A DNA stretch of 64,000 nt from Gimibacter soli (GCF_028463845.1 NZ_CP116805.1:930001-994000); one strand, 5' to 3'; shown: positions 36,827-45,609, counted from the stretch's first letter. Numbers and translations are program-made. The notes: generated by a model not told the origin, from the letters alone.

Positions 36827-37396
36827 TCAGGGAAGGACGGCTTGCAGCGAGCCGATCCGCGGGCGGAAATAGGCGATGCGGTGCAGGGTCGTTGCTCCGA
36901 ACACATCAAAGATGAGCGGTTCATACCGGTAGAAATACTCGGTGATGATCACCGTTTCATTCGGGTTGACCTCAATGTCATAAGGCATGGTGATATGGTC
37001 ACCTTCCTCCCCGAGCGTGCTTTCCACCGAAAGTGTGCCGGATCCTTCACGCTGCCAGAAGATGCTGGGCGTTTCGCCTTCCACCTCGCTGATCGCGGTG
37101 ATGATCATCTTTGATTCATCGGCCACCGGATAGGGCGTCATGATCTGCGGGACGGCTTCGAAAATGTCGGTCACGACGCTTTCGTAGATCTTTTCATCCC
37201 GCGTGGTGAGGTCAGCGATCGCCACCACGGTATGCTGCATCTTCAGGTGCAGCAAAAGATAGTTGCTGGCTTCCAGCGTGCCGGATGCGAGCGTCAGGTA
37301 AAGCGGGATACCAAGCGCTGTCTCGGTGAGGATCGAGGCGCCTTCCTCGACGCGCAGGCGGCGCAGCAAATTGCGGGTGCATTCAATAAGGTTCAT
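36827..37396 (-). CDS. TadE-like pseudopilin
   Basis: A 189-residue protein with a basic N-terminus and one membrane helix. The processing-like motif EEGASILTETALGIPLYLTLASGT resembles TadE/TadF prepilin-like proteins cut by CpaA after Gly. The remaining 140 residues are periplasmic. It overlaps the upstream TadE-like gene by 14 bp and is the last member of the minor-pilin block. It probably caps or primes the Flp pilus. The TadE class is clear; TadE versus TadF cannot be decided. Confidence 0.78.
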   Translation of the reverse strand: MNLIECTRNLLRRLRVEEGASILTETALGIPLYLTLASGTLEASNYLLLHLKMQHTVVAIADLTTRDEKIYESVVTDIFEAVPQIMTPYPVADESKMIITAISEVEGETPSIFWQREGSGTLSVESTLGEEGDHITMPYDIEVNPNETVIITEYFYRYEPLIFDVFGATTLHRIAYFRPRIGSLQAVLP

Positions 37397-37946
37397 TGCG
37401 CACCGCCACAGCTGCTTCTGCAGGAAGGGCCTTGGCGATCCAGGGCATCATCCCGGTCAGGCTTTCCACGCTATATTGCACCCGGTAAAGCACGATGTCG
37501 CCGGCGTTGCCGAGGCCAACCGTGCCGACGTCTTCGTCCCACTCGCCATTGCCATTGATATCGGTGAAGGGTTCGCCTTCATCGTAAACCTCGTTGGCAT
37601 TCTCATCGAGATAGGGCTCGGATTCGCCGATGTCTTCGAAGTTTTCGTAGACGAGGGTGTTGATCTCGACGGCATCCATGTCTACCCGACCGAAGGTCTG
37701 GGTGGCGATCATCTCGCGAACCACATCGTCGCGCGATACACCCTCGGTCTCGTTACCGGTGATGCCGAAACGCGATGCCTTGAGCACGGCATGCTCAAGC
37801 GCCGAGGCGACGAAATAATAGTTGGCGATCTCGAGCGTGCCGACGATCAGCGACAGGACAACAGGCAGCGCCAGCACCATCTCGACGGCGGCGACGCCGT
37901 CGTCTTGTTGCCTCAGGGCCGTGAGGGTGCGGCGAAGCCGGATCAT
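37383..37946 (-). CDS. TadE-like pseudopilin with EF-hand-like loop
   Basis: A 187-residue minor pilin-like protein. The N-terminus DDGVAAVEMVLALPVVLSLIVGTLEIA matches TadE (Gly then Val-Ala-Ala-Val-Glu-Met). In the periplasmic part an acidic segment YLDENANEVYDEG is followed by DINGNGEWDEDVG, whose spacing of Asp, Asn and Glu is that of an EF-hand calcium loop. It overlaps the TadG-like gene by 4 bp (ATGA) and the next gene by 14 bp, so the three are translationally coupled. Calcium binding is inference. Confidence 0.8.
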   Translation of the reverse strand: MIRLRRTLTALRQQDDGVAAVEMVLALPVVLSLIVGTLEIANYYFVASALEHAVLKASRFGITGNETEGVSRDDVVREMIATQTFGRVDMDAVEINTLVYENFEDIGESEPYLDENANEVYDEGEPFTDINGNGEWDEDVGTVGLGNAGDIVLYRVQYSVESLTGMMPWIAKALPAEAAVAVRNEPY

Positions 37947-39418
37947 TGCGAAAGCCTCAGGTTCGAAAGCTGCTTGCCGATGGTATCGAACACCTCGGCC
38001 AGTTCTTCATCATTCGGTGCATGATAATAGAAACTCGTGTTCGATGCACAGGTCCGATACAGCGATTTGGTCTGGCTATTTGGCGATGAGCCAAAGGTGA
38101 TCGTATAGAGGATGATGCCTTCGGCTTTCATGTCGGCGCAGGTGTTCGCCAGTTTGGTGTCGAGAATGGTCTGACCGTCCGGCAGACTGTAAACACCCAT
38201 GTCGTTGAGGCGGCCGTAGGCGGTATAGTCCGACCCGTCCGGGCCTGCGGTTCCGCTTGTCGTGGTTCTCAACTTGCTGCCATCCATATAGTAGCGGTAG
38301 TTCCAGTCATAGAACTGGTTGGCGCCGTCGGTGAGCAGCACCACAACCTTGTTCATGAAGGGCGTATTGTAAGCAAGCGGTAGGTTCGCCGGCGAATCAC
38401 CGCCCCACAGGCCGCGCCAGCCGGGGCTGATCACGCGCCAGCCCCACACAAGGCCGAGGTTGCTGGCCGTGCCGCCGCGGTGCCAGGGCAGCATTTCGTC
38501 GATCGCTGCAAGGACTGTCGCTTTAGAGGCAACAAGCGGCGTGATCGCCGGGCCGCAACCAAGGTTCGGGCCGCGACCGTCATTCTGGGCATTGTTTCCT
38601 TCATTGAGGAAATATTTTCCCGACGACGGGTTCCACATATTGTCCGTGCTGTTTGCCCAGTACATAGAGGTGAAGGGTGCATCATCCGGCGTTTCGTCGG
38701 TCTCGTCACCGTCGCCCTCGCGGGCCATGACGCAGCCTTTCCAGGAGGACGGGGAATATTTTCCGTTCGCGATATCATTCCGGCTGTCCCAGGTCAGCCA
38801 GTCGCTGTGCTGGGAGCCGATATTGACCATTGCCGTATAGGGGACAAGGCCAACCCACAGGTTGGGGTTGGTGTCATTGTCGCCGTAGACGGTTTCGACG
38901 AGGTCAGCTGCAGCATTTTTCATCGCCGTGATGGCGGTGCCGCGCATCGAGCCGGTATTGTCCATCACCAGCACCAGTTCCATCCCGCGGGTTTCGCGGG
39001 TGATCTCGGTGCTCGCATTCACGTTGATCTTGTCGTAGCCGAAAAGCCGCATGAAGGTGGTGGCGACCTTCGCCGTGCCGGTCACCGTGATGACCTTGTT
39101 GTTCGGCGAAATGTCGATGTCGAAATCGGGGTCGATTGCCACACCGCCGGCGGCGGACATGTTGGCATAGAAGAAATCGTTGGCGTCGGATTCCATCTGG
39201 TCTTCGTACATGGCGTGACCAGCGGCAAGGCCGGCGGAATCGAGCGACTTCTGCAGCACATCGTGCACGTAGAACATGCGGGTGGCGTCGATCGCGAGCC
39301 CGGCCGCACCAATACAGGTGATAATCCCGCTTGCGATAATCGGCATCATACTGCCGCGTTCGTCCCGCCCGAGCGATAGGAGCTTCCTGCGAAACGAGTG
39401 TCGTTTCAACTCTGCCAT
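37943..39418 (-). CDS. TadG-like protein with von Willebrand A domain
   Basis: A 491-residue protein with an N-terminal Tad domain (RDERGSMMPIIASGIITCIGAAGLAIDATRM) that anchors it in the inner membrane. A vWA domain follows, with the metal-ion-dependent adhesion motif VLVMDNTGSMRG (DxTGS form) and later VVVLLTDGANQFYDW. It is 491 residues from ATG 39418; a longer frame lacks a ribosome site. TadG-like vWA proteins link Flp pili to adhesion or assembly. It is coupled to the next TadE-like gene. Confidence 0.86.
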   Translation of the reverse strand: MAELKRHSFRRKLLSLGRDERGSMMPIIASGIITCIGAAGLAIDATRMFYVHDVLQKSLDSAGLAAGHAMYEDQMESDANDFFYANMSAAGGVAIDPDFDIDISPNNKVITVTGTAKVATTFMRLFGYDKINVNASTEITRETRGMELVLVMDNTGSMRGTAITAMKNAAADLVETVYGDNDTNPNLWVGLVPYTAMVNIGSQHSDWLTWDSRNDIANGKYSPSSWKGCVMAREGDGDETDETPDDAPFTSMYWANSTDNMWNPSSGKYFLNEGNNAQNDGRGPNLGCGPAITPLVASKATVLAAIDEMLPWHRGGTASNLGLVWGWRVISPGWRGLWGGDSPANLPLAYNTPFMNKVVVLLTDGANQFYDWNYRYYMDGSKLRTTTSGTAGPDGSDYTAYGRLNDMGVYSLPDGQTILDTKLANTCADMKAEGIILYTITFGSSPNSQTKSLYRTCASNTSFYYHAPNDEELAEVFDTIGKQLSNLRLSQ

Positions 39419-39557
39419 GGTTCGTCCTGCCTTTCGGGTCCTCCTGCCAGAGAATCCCGTGCCGTCAGTGTGGTGCAGCAACCGGAGGACGTAAAGGAAC
39501 GAATATAATTGTAATCAAATGCGAGAAATCAGCAGGGCAAGGCGAGGTAACCGATTG

Positions 39558-40010
39558 TCAGGTCTCGGGGATTTCTTCGGTGATGAAGCCCTGTGACTGT
39601 CCTGTAAGTTGAAAGCCTCCCTGATCACCGGCAAGGAAGGCGTCCACCGGCAGAATCGGCTTGTACTGATACTGGATCTCGACCGAGACAAGGCGGGTGT
39701 TATCGACCGGGTCGACAGGGGCCGTCACGATGATCGCGTTCAGATTCTCAGGCGAGAGGCCGATCAGGGCGTCTGCCGCCGTTGCGGTGACATCGTCCGT
39801 GGTCGCATCGTAATTGACGAGGGCGTAACGGGTCGCTTCCTGTGCGGCGAAGGAGATGATGCTTTGGGTCATCGCCATGCGGGCCACTTCCACCAGGAAA
39901 ATGATCATGGCGAGATAGATGGGCAGGGTCAGCGCAAATTCGATTGCGGCGACCCCGCGCTCGTCACGCAGGAATTTGGACGCTGATTTTCTGTCGGCCT
40001 TCCGGGTCAA
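39558..40010 (-). CDS. TadE-like pseudopilin
   Basis: A 150-residue minor pilin-like protein with RDERGVAAIEFALTLPIYLAMIIFLVEVARM, the standard TadE motif (Gly, then Ala-Ile-Glu-Phe) and a single membrane helix. The rest is a small periplasmic domain (about 100 residues). It overlaps the preceding TadE-like gene by 4 bp (ATGA). It is followed by a 139-bp gap before the vWA TadG-like gene. Confidence 0.85.
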   Translation of the reverse strand: MTRKADRKSASKFLRDERGVAAIEFALTLPIYLAMIIFLVEVARMAMTQSIISFAAQEATRYALVNYDATTDDVTATAADALIGLSPENLNAIIVTAPVDPVDNTRLVSVEIQYQYKPILPVDAFLAGDQGGFQLTGQSQGFITEEIPET

Positions 40011-40510
40011 TTCAGCCTCGCTACAACGTCTTCCTTGAGATGGATGTCATCGGCGATGCCCATGATGTTGAACATCATCGGATAAGTCTCGCTGATTGCG
40101 ACCTTGATATAGGCGGCGCGGAGCGTCGCATCGGGGCAGCTCAGGTCCTCGCCCTCTTCGCTTGTGCATTCCACATCGGTGTCATCATCGGGGCACCGGC
40201 AATACATGGAAACATCGATCTGCCGGTCGCCGGCCGTGGTTTCTGCGGGCGCTGCTTTTTCCACGGCATTGATGATGGCGGTAAAGTCGCCGCTCTGCGG
40301 TTTGCGGACGAGGGCATATTGCATGCCGGAGCGCGCGGCGTTCGCCAGCCCCATATTATGGGCAGCAAGCAGGCCATAGTCGAACACGCCAAGCCCCACC
40401 ACCAGAAGGATCGAAAGGATCATGCCGGTTTCAACCGCGATGGCGCCTTTCTCGTCGCGCCGCAGCCTGCGGATCATGGCCTTCATCAGCCGGGAGTTTT
40501 CTTTTTGCAT
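40007..40510 (-). CDS. TadE-like pseudopilin, cysteine-bearing
   Basis: A 167-residue protein with RDEKGAIAVETGMILSILLVVGLGVFDYGLL, a TadE/F-type N-terminus. The periplasmic part holds four cysteines in an acidic stretch (MYCRCPDDDTDVEC... LSCPD), which could form disulfides. ATG at 40510 is preferred because GGTGGAG lies 8 bases before it; a GTG at 40519 overlaps the upstream stop. It is translationally close to both neighbours. Likely a minor pilin. Confidence 0.8.
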   Translation of the reverse strand: MQKENSRLMKAMIRRLRRDEKGAIAVETGMILSILLVVGLGVFDYGLLAAHNMGLANAARSGMQYALVRKPQSGDFTAIINAVEKAAPAETTAGDRQIDVSMYCRCPDDDTDVECTSEEGEDLSCPDATLRAAYIKVAISETYPMMFNIMGIADDIHLKEDVVARLN

Positions 40511-40515
40511 GTCGA

Positions 40516-41826
40516 TCACTCCACCAGTTGGACCCGTTCCTGACGCTGCAGGGCGCCAAGGCCGAGGGCGGCGCAGGCTTCTTCGCTGTTCCCGAGGTTC
40601 GAGTTACCAGTAAATTCGATCTTCTTCGATACGACCAGAAGGCAGGCGTCTTCCGTGGATGCACCGCCCGTGAAGCTGACCTTCGCGCTTGGCGCATAAA
40701 TGGCACCGTTCAGGTTCATCGTCGCGCCGCCGTTGAATTTCAGCAGCGAATTGGAATCGTTATTGTACCTGTCCTGGAAGAAGAGAATGCTGTTCCAGTC
40801 GCCGGATGTCGGCGCGGTCAGGTCGACGATTGCGCCGCCGTTGACGGTGACGCTGCCGGCCTTGTAGCTGCCCTGCGAACTGAGGATGATGGTAACGCCT
40901 TCGCCGAATATTTCGGCGCCAGCGTTGGCGATGAAGTCGGCCGCCTGATTGCCGGTCGTGTACAGGTGATACACGCCAGGCTCGAAGGTCACGCCAGCTT
41001 CCTTTATAACAATGTCGCCACAATAAACACCGGGTGAAAGGGTCTCGTAGGGCTCGGCCACCTTGCCGGGATAGTCGCAGCCGGAAACGTCGGGCACCAC
41101 GAGATCCTCATAGGGGTCTTTTGAGGCCGCGGCATAGGGCTCGATCACCGGAATGGTGACATTCTCCTCATGCTGGATATTGATCTCGCCCACTGCTTGC
41201 AGCGAGTTCGAGATCAGCTCGGCGTTGCCTGTCACCCGCACGGCGGGGTTGGCGGTGCTGTTGGCGATGGCGCCGCAGTCGGCGGTCACATCAGAGTCGC
41301 CGAGGAAATCGAGCGCATATTTGGCGCTCGGGTCCAGCGCGATGATGCAGTTCTGGCCGATCTTCAAGGCTGCTGCCACGGCGCGCCCGCGCACTGTCAG
41401 CGTGAATTCACTGCCGATGAAGGAATAAAGCGCCGACACGAAGTAAAGCGGGGCTTCCCGCGCCATGACGGCTTCGACATAGCCATTGCTGCCTTCATAG
41501 TCGCCGCTTACCGGCGGCATGCTGAGGCTCAGCGTGTCGCGGGCGGGGTCCAGGCCGTTCTGGCTGAGGAAATGCTCGACCTGATCGTCAAGGTCGGTGT
41601 CGTCGAAATAGGTTTGGGAATGGGCGCCATCGATGGCCGCCATGTCGGCAAGGTTCTGGACCTGCCGCCGTTCCATATACCAGTAGGACAAATCCAGCCC
41701 GAGACCGGCAAAACCCAAGATGAGCGGCATCATGATCGCCGTCATCGTAAGGGTGCCGCCCGAATCGGCCTGAAGAAATTTATGAAGCCATACCAAACCG
41801 GATGGTCTATTTTCTACTTGATACAT
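40516..41826 (-). CDS. TadG-like Flp pilus-associated protein
   Basis: A 436-residue protein with the TadG N-terminal domain: DSGGTLTMTAIMMPLILGFAGLGLDLSYWYMERRQVQNLADMAAIDGA, here identified by its helix and the conserved RxxQNxADxAA block (about residues 22-70). Behind it lies a large extracytoplasmic region rich in Gly, Asn and Thr without a vWA motif. It is the first gene of the minor-pilin block, starting after about 120 bp of A+T-rich sequence shared with the divergent hydrolase. Probably anchors or stabilises the pilus in the envelope. Confidence 0.82.
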   Translation of the reverse strand: MYQVENRPSGLVWLHKFLQADSGGTLTMTAIMMPLILGFAGLGLDLSYWYMERRQVQNLADMAAIDGAHSQTYFDDTDLDDQVEHFLSQNGLDPARDTLSLSMPPVSGDYEGSNGYVEAVMAREAPLYFVSALYSFIGSEFTLTVRGRAVAAALKIGQNCIIALDPSAKYALDFLGDSDVTADCGAIANSTANPAVRVTGNAELISNSLQAVGEINIQHEENVTIPVIEPYAAASKDPYEDLVVPDVSGCDYPGKVAEPYETLSPGVYCGDIVIKEAGVTFEPGVYHLYTTGNQAADFIANAGAEIFGEGVTIILSSQGSYKAGSVTVNGGAIVDLTAPTSGDWNSILFFQDRYNNDSNSLLKFNGGATMNLNGAIYAPSAKVSFTGGASTEDACLLVVSKKIEFTGNSNLGNSEEACAALGLGALQRQERVQLVE

Positions 41827-41944
41827 TGCCTGCCTCGAAGCTCAACTGCCATTGCGCTTGATCAAGCCGATATTAGGTTCATCATCTTGCGATGAAGTAA
41901 ACAGATCGTAGCAATTTTTTCCAAAATGGGAGAATCTGTTAAAA

Positions 41945-42961
41945 ATGAATACTTCTCATATACATTCGGGTGACCTTGGGTTGAGTGGTTCCCTTGCCGA
42001 GCGCCTGGCTGCAGCCCGCCCGCTGCGCCGCACCGCGCCTGAGGGTTTCACGCTCACCTTCGCGACGGCACCCGATGGCGCACAGATTCGCTACGGTCTC
42101 GCGCCGGCGCTGCGGCCCGAGGCGCGGGGCACCGTGCTTTTTGTGCCGGGGCGGACCGAATTCATCGAAAAAGCGTTCGAGGACATGCATCTGTTCCACA
42201 GCCTTGGCTATGCCATGGCCGGGATGGATTTGCGCGGGCAGGGGCTTTCGCACCGCGAATGCGCGGACCGCGAAAAGCATTATGTGACGAGCTTCGACAT
42301 GCATGTCGGCGATATGGACGCGGTGATTGATGCACTGGTCGCTGCCGGTGCGCCGGGGCCGTTCTTCTTGGCCGCGCATTCTGCGGGCAGCCATGCCTCG
42401 CTGCGCTATATGCATGACCATGGGGCCCGGATCGACAGGGCTGTCACAGTATCTCCGATGGTGCGGATTTTCTCCGGCGGCCTGCCGGTCTTCATGATGC
42501 GCGGCCTTGCTGGGCTGATGTGCCGGATGGGCAACGAGAACGGCTATGTGCCGGGCCATGAGGCCTTCAAGGAGGGTCGCTGGGGTTGGCGCGCCAAGCT
42601 GACCCATGATGATGAACGCTTTCTGGATGAAGATCACTTCATCCAGACCGTTGACCGTGACCTTGCGGTGGGCGGCGCCACATGGCGGTGGCTTCTGGAG
42701 GCCGTCAAATCAACCGATGTGCTGAACAGCCCCGGATATCCGGAAGCGATCAGGAACCCCGTGCTGATGCTGCAGGCGGGTGAAGACCAGATCGTTGACA
42801 ACAAGGCGATGAACGCCTTTGCGGCGCGCATGCCGGACTGCCGTCTGGTGCGGATCGAAGGCGCGATGCACGAGATGTACAAGGAAACCGACCGGGTGCG
42901 GGCCGAGCTTTGGGCCGCTATCGTCGATTTCCTCGATCTTGGCAACGAGTTCCCGGCCTAG
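41945..42961 (+). CDS. Alpha/beta hydrolase (lysophospholipase-like)
   Basis: A 338-residue serine hydrolase similar to PldB/monoacylglycerol lipase-like enzymes. Motifs: FVPGRTEFIEKAFEDMHLF (oxyanion region), GMDLRGQGLSHRE, the nucleophile AAHSAGSHASL, an acid in LQAGEDQIVDNK and a base in EGAMHEMYKE. It is cytosolic with no signal peptide. It likely hydrolyses lysophospholipids or monoacylglycerol. It diverges from the tad minor-pilin block and its end overlaps the convergent phosphatase by 4 bp. Confidence 0.87.
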   Translation: MNTSHIHSGDLGLSGSLAERLAAARPLRRTAPEGFTLTFATAPDGAQIRYGLAPALRPEARGTVLFVPGRTEFIEKAFEDMHLFHSLGYAMAGMDLRGQGLSHRECADREKHYVTSFDMHVGDMDAVIDALVAAGAPGPFFLAAHSAGSHASLRYMHDHGARIDRAVTVSPMVRIFSGGLPVFMMRGLAGLMCRMGNENGYVPGHEAFKEGRWGWRAKLTHDDERFLDEDHFIQTVDRDLAVGGATWRWLLEAVKSTDVLNSPGYPEAIRNPVLMLQAGEDQIVDNKAMNAFAARMPDCRLVRIEGAMHEMYKETDRVRAELWAAIVDFLDLGNEFPA

Positions 42962-43749
42962 CGGGCGAGAAGCCCGCTGACGGGCGCGAGGAGGTCGGGG
43001 TTGCCGAGGGCCAGAAGGCGCCCCCCGGCCCAGTCGTTGCCACCTTCCCAGTCGCTGGCATGGCCGCCTGCGCCCCGGATCACCGGGATAAGGGCTGCCA
43101 TGTCGTAAATCTTCAGGCCCGCCTCAGCGACAATATCCATATAACCGAGCGACAAGATAGCATAGGCGTAGCAGTCGAGGCCGTAGCGCACGAGCCGGCA
43201 TTCGGCTAGAAGCCGGTCATAGGCTTCGCGGTCCTTGCCTTTGAAAAGGGCAGCGTCGGTCGTCGAAAGGGTTGCTTCCTTCACATTGGCGCACGGGCGC
43301 GTCCGGATCGGTTTGCCGTTCAGGAAAGAAGCGCCGGGCGTGCCGAGATAGCGTTCCTTGAGGTAAGGCTGGTCGATCACACCAATCAGCGGTTCGCCTT
43401 CGTAGAGAAGCCCGATCAGCGTGCCCCATGTCGGCAGGCCGGAGATGAAGGCACGGGTGCCGTCCACCGGGTCCAGCACCCAGGTGAAGGGGGAGCGCGC
43501 TTCCTTCACGCCGTGCTCTTCGCCGATGATGCCATGATCGGGGTAGCGCGCTTCGATCAGGGCGCGGATGGCTTCCTCCGCATTCTGGTCGGCAATCGTA
43601 ACGGGATCGAAACGGGCGCCGTCTTCCTTGTTGACGATATCAACTGGGCGGCGGAACCAGTCCATCGTCACCTTCGCTGCGGCGTCGGCCGTCTCCCCGG
43701 CGAAAGCGGCAAGCTCCTGGATGAGTTGGGCGGACGGGGATGCGGTCAT
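42958..43749 (-). CDS. hisN: Inositol monophosphatase family, HisN-type histidinol-phosphatase
   Basis: A 263-residue Mg-dependent phosphatase. The metal and catalytic motifs are GEEHG, WVLDPVDGTRAFISGLP and the C-terminal AGLKIYDMAALIPVIRGAGG. PVDGTRAF is the form seen in alphaproteobacterial HisN, which removes phosphate from histidinol phosphate in histidine synthesis. ATG at 43749 has GGAG 7 bases upstream; an earlier GTG at 43776 is possible. It lies apart from other his genes, as HisN often does. A general inositol-phosphatase role is the alternative. Confidence 0.82.
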   Translation of the reverse strand: MTASPSAQLIQELAAFAGETADAAAKVTMDWFRRPVDIVNKEDGARFDPVTIADQNAEEAIRALIEARYPDHGIIGEEHGVKEARSPFTWVLDPVDGTRAFISGLPTWGTLIGLLYEGEPLIGVIDQPYLKERYLGTPGASFLNGKPIRTRPCANVKEATLSTTDAALFKGKDREAYDRLLAECRLVRYGLDCYAYAILSLGYMDIVAEAGLKIYDMAALIPVIRGAGGHASDWEGGNDWAGGRLLALGNPDLLAPVSGLLAR

Positions 43750-43817
43750 GGGGTGGCTCCGGGCTTGGGGCGTCACAGGGGGGTGACTTGATTTCGCCTT
43801 CTCTATAGATCACAAGA

Positions 43818-44975
43818 ATGGCCACGGGAACTATGAGTTACAAAATGCGTGAAACGGATATCCTGATCATCGGCGGCGGCATCGCAGGGGCGGGCGCCGC
43901 TTATTTCCTGTCGTCGCACGCGCGGGTCACGCTTGTAGAGGCCGAGGCACAGGCAGGATATCACACGACGGGCCGGTCGGCGGCTTTCTATGCCGAAACC
44001 TACGGCGGGCCGAAACTGCAGCCGCTGACGACGGCTTCGAAGCCCTTCTTTGTGGCGCCTCCCGAAGGTTACACGGATGTGCCGCTGGTGGGACCGCGCG
44101 GTGAAATCCAGCTGTTCCGGGAAGACGAACGCACCGTGGCCCTGAAGGCCTTTGCCGACAAGCAGGCTGCGCTGCCTGCTGTCCGCATGATCGACCGCGA
44201 CGAAGTGCTGGCCTTGGCGCCGTTCCTTGATGGCAGCCGGTTTGCCGGCGCAATCTATGATCCCGAATGCCGCGATCTGGATGTGGCGGCACTGCATCAG
44301 GGCTATCTGCGTGGGCTGCGGAAAGCGGGCGGCGACATCCTGCTGGACGCGGGGGTCGAAAGCCTGCGCCGTGAAGGCGGACGCTGGATCGCCACAACGC
44401 GGGCGGGCGAGATTGCGGCCCCGGTCATCGTGAATGCGGCAGGTGCCTGGGCTGACAAGGTGGCGGCGATGGCGGGGCTTGCTCCTCTTGGCATTATGCC
44501 CCTTCGGCGCACTATTGTGACTATCGAGAACCCCGGACTTGAGGGTTTCAGACGCGCGGCGCCGGTGACGATGGATATCGGGGAAAACTGGTATTTCAAG
44601 CCGGAAGGGGAAGGTTTTCTTCTGTCCCCCGCCGATGAAACGCCAAGCGAACCGTGCGACGCCCAACCCGAAATGGAAGACGTTGCGCTTGCCATCGACA
44701 GTTTCGAGAAAGCGGTGGGCGCGAGTGTATCAAAGCTGCGGTCGAAATGGGCGGGGCTTCGGAGCTTTGCGCCCGACCGTGCACCGGTGATCGGCTTTGA
44801 TCCGCGGGCTGAAGGCTTTTTCTGGTCCGCCGGCCAGGGCGGTTTCGGCATCCAGACATCGCCGGCATGGTCGGCGACTGCGGCCTGCCTCTTGCGCGGT
44901 GTGCCCTTGCCGGATGCCTTTGTGGCGGCGGGGGTCGACCCCGAGGTCTATGCCCCCGCGCGGCTCATTCCCTAA
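43818..44975 (+). CDS. FAD-dependent oxidoreductase, D-arginine dehydrogenase-like
   Basis: A 385-residue DAO-family flavoprotein. The Rossmann motif is ILIIGGGIAGAGAAYFL. Segments AQAGYHTTGRSAAFYAETYG, HQGYLRGLRKAGG, VNAAGAWADK, KWAGLRSFAPD and GFFWSAGQGGFGIQTSPAW follow closely the pattern I recall for Pseudomonas DauA, which oxidises D-arginine and other D-amino acids. Start could be 43818, 43833 or 43848; none has a strong ribosome site. It should feed electrons from D-amino acids into respiration. Substrate is an inference from similarity. Confidence 0.82.
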   Translation: MATGTMSYKMRETDILIIGGGIAGAGAAYFLSSHARVTLVEAEAQAGYHTTGRSAAFYAETYGGPKLQPLTTASKPFFVAPPEGYTDVPLVGPRGEIQLFREDERTVALKAFADKQAALPAVRMIDRDEVLALAPFLDGSRFAGAIYDPECRDLDVAALHQGYLRGLRKAGGDILLDAGVESLRREGGRWIATTRAGEIAAPVIVNAAGAWADKVAAMAGLAPLGIMPLRRTIVTIENPGLEGFRRAAPVTMDIGENWYFKPEGEGFLLSPADETPSEPCDAQPEMEDVALAIDSFEKAVGASVSKLRSKWAGLRSFAPDRAPVIGFDPRAEGFFWSAGQGGFGIQTSPAWSATAACLLRGVPLPDAFVAAGVDPEVYAPARLIP

Positions 44976-44990
44976 AGGTTCTGAAGGGCC

Positions 44991-45230
44991 TCAGCCCTTC
45001 GCCTTGATCTTGCTCGATAGCCAGATCAGTACAACGGCGCCGACGGTGGCGGTGATCAGTTCACCGATGAAGCCGCTGGCGCCAAAGCCGATCAGGCTGA
45101 ACAGGAAACGGCCGACAAGGCCGCCCAAAAGCCCGAGGATGATATTGACGATGATGCCGTAGCCGGCACCTTTCATGAACTGGCCGGCCAGAAAACCTGC
45201 AAGGCCGCCGAGTAGAAGCGCGTACAACAT
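44991..45230 (-). CDS. GlsB/YeaQ/YmgE family stress membrane protein
   Basis: A 79-residue protein made almost entirely of three hydrophobic glycine-rich helices: LLLGGLAGFLAGQFMKGAGYGIIVNIILGLLGGLVGRFLF and a final FIGELITATVGAVVLIWL, recognised here by the GGLAG, GxxxNIxLGxxG and GAVVLxW elements. Members are small inner-membrane proteins linked to general stress response; the mechanism is unknown. It is 40 bp downstream of another tiny membrane protein on the same strand, suggesting a joint stress-responsive unit. Confidence 0.88.
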   Translation of the reverse strand: MLYALLLGGLAGFLAGQFMKGAGYGIIVNIILGLLGGLVGRFLFSLIGFGASGFIGELITATVGAVVLIWLSSKIKAKG

Positions 45231-45271
45231 TATTCTCCTCCCCCTTGATTAAAATCCGTGGTCCAATCCGG

Positions 45272-45463
45272 TCAGTAACGACCGCCGAGTTCGCGGCGCA
45301 TTTCCTCGTTCCGGTACTGGCTGAGGCTGTAAACCGCCCAGATTGCCGCCACCGGCCAGCCGATCAGCGTGAGCCACAGGATCAAGCAGAAGATGCCCTG
45401 AAACGGACGACCGATCGTGAAAAAGACGAGCGGTGGAATAAGGATAGCGAGCAGAAGCCGCAT
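45272..45463 (-). CDS. YqaE/Pmp3 family small membrane protein
   Basis: A 63-residue protein with two membrane helices, LLLAILIPPLVFFTI and GIFCLILWLTLIGWPVAAIWAVY, the Pmp3/YqaE hairpin. ATG at 45463 follows TCAGGAGACAATTC. Yeast and plant members limit cation leak under salt or membrane stress; bacterial roles are unclear. It precedes the GlsB-like gene on the same strand. Confidence 0.8.
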   Translation of the reverse strand: MRLLLAILIPPLVFFTIGRPFQGIFCLILWLTLIGWPVAAIWAVYSLSQYRNEEMRRELGGRY

Positions 45464-45609
45464 GAATTGTCTCCTGATTATGATGTTGCTGTCGTGCGAT
45501 GACAGGATGCCTCCAAGTGTCGGACGGTGCAAGAGGCTTGCCTTTCGGCGCGGAGCCAATAAGATTCACGCGAATGTCATAAAAAAGCACTGAGTTGATC
45601 GGGGGGAAA

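Noticed and set aside
36649-36924. 91-residue minus-strand open frame across the flp upstream region
   Set aside because: It overlaps the TadE-like gene in another frame, with shadow composition.
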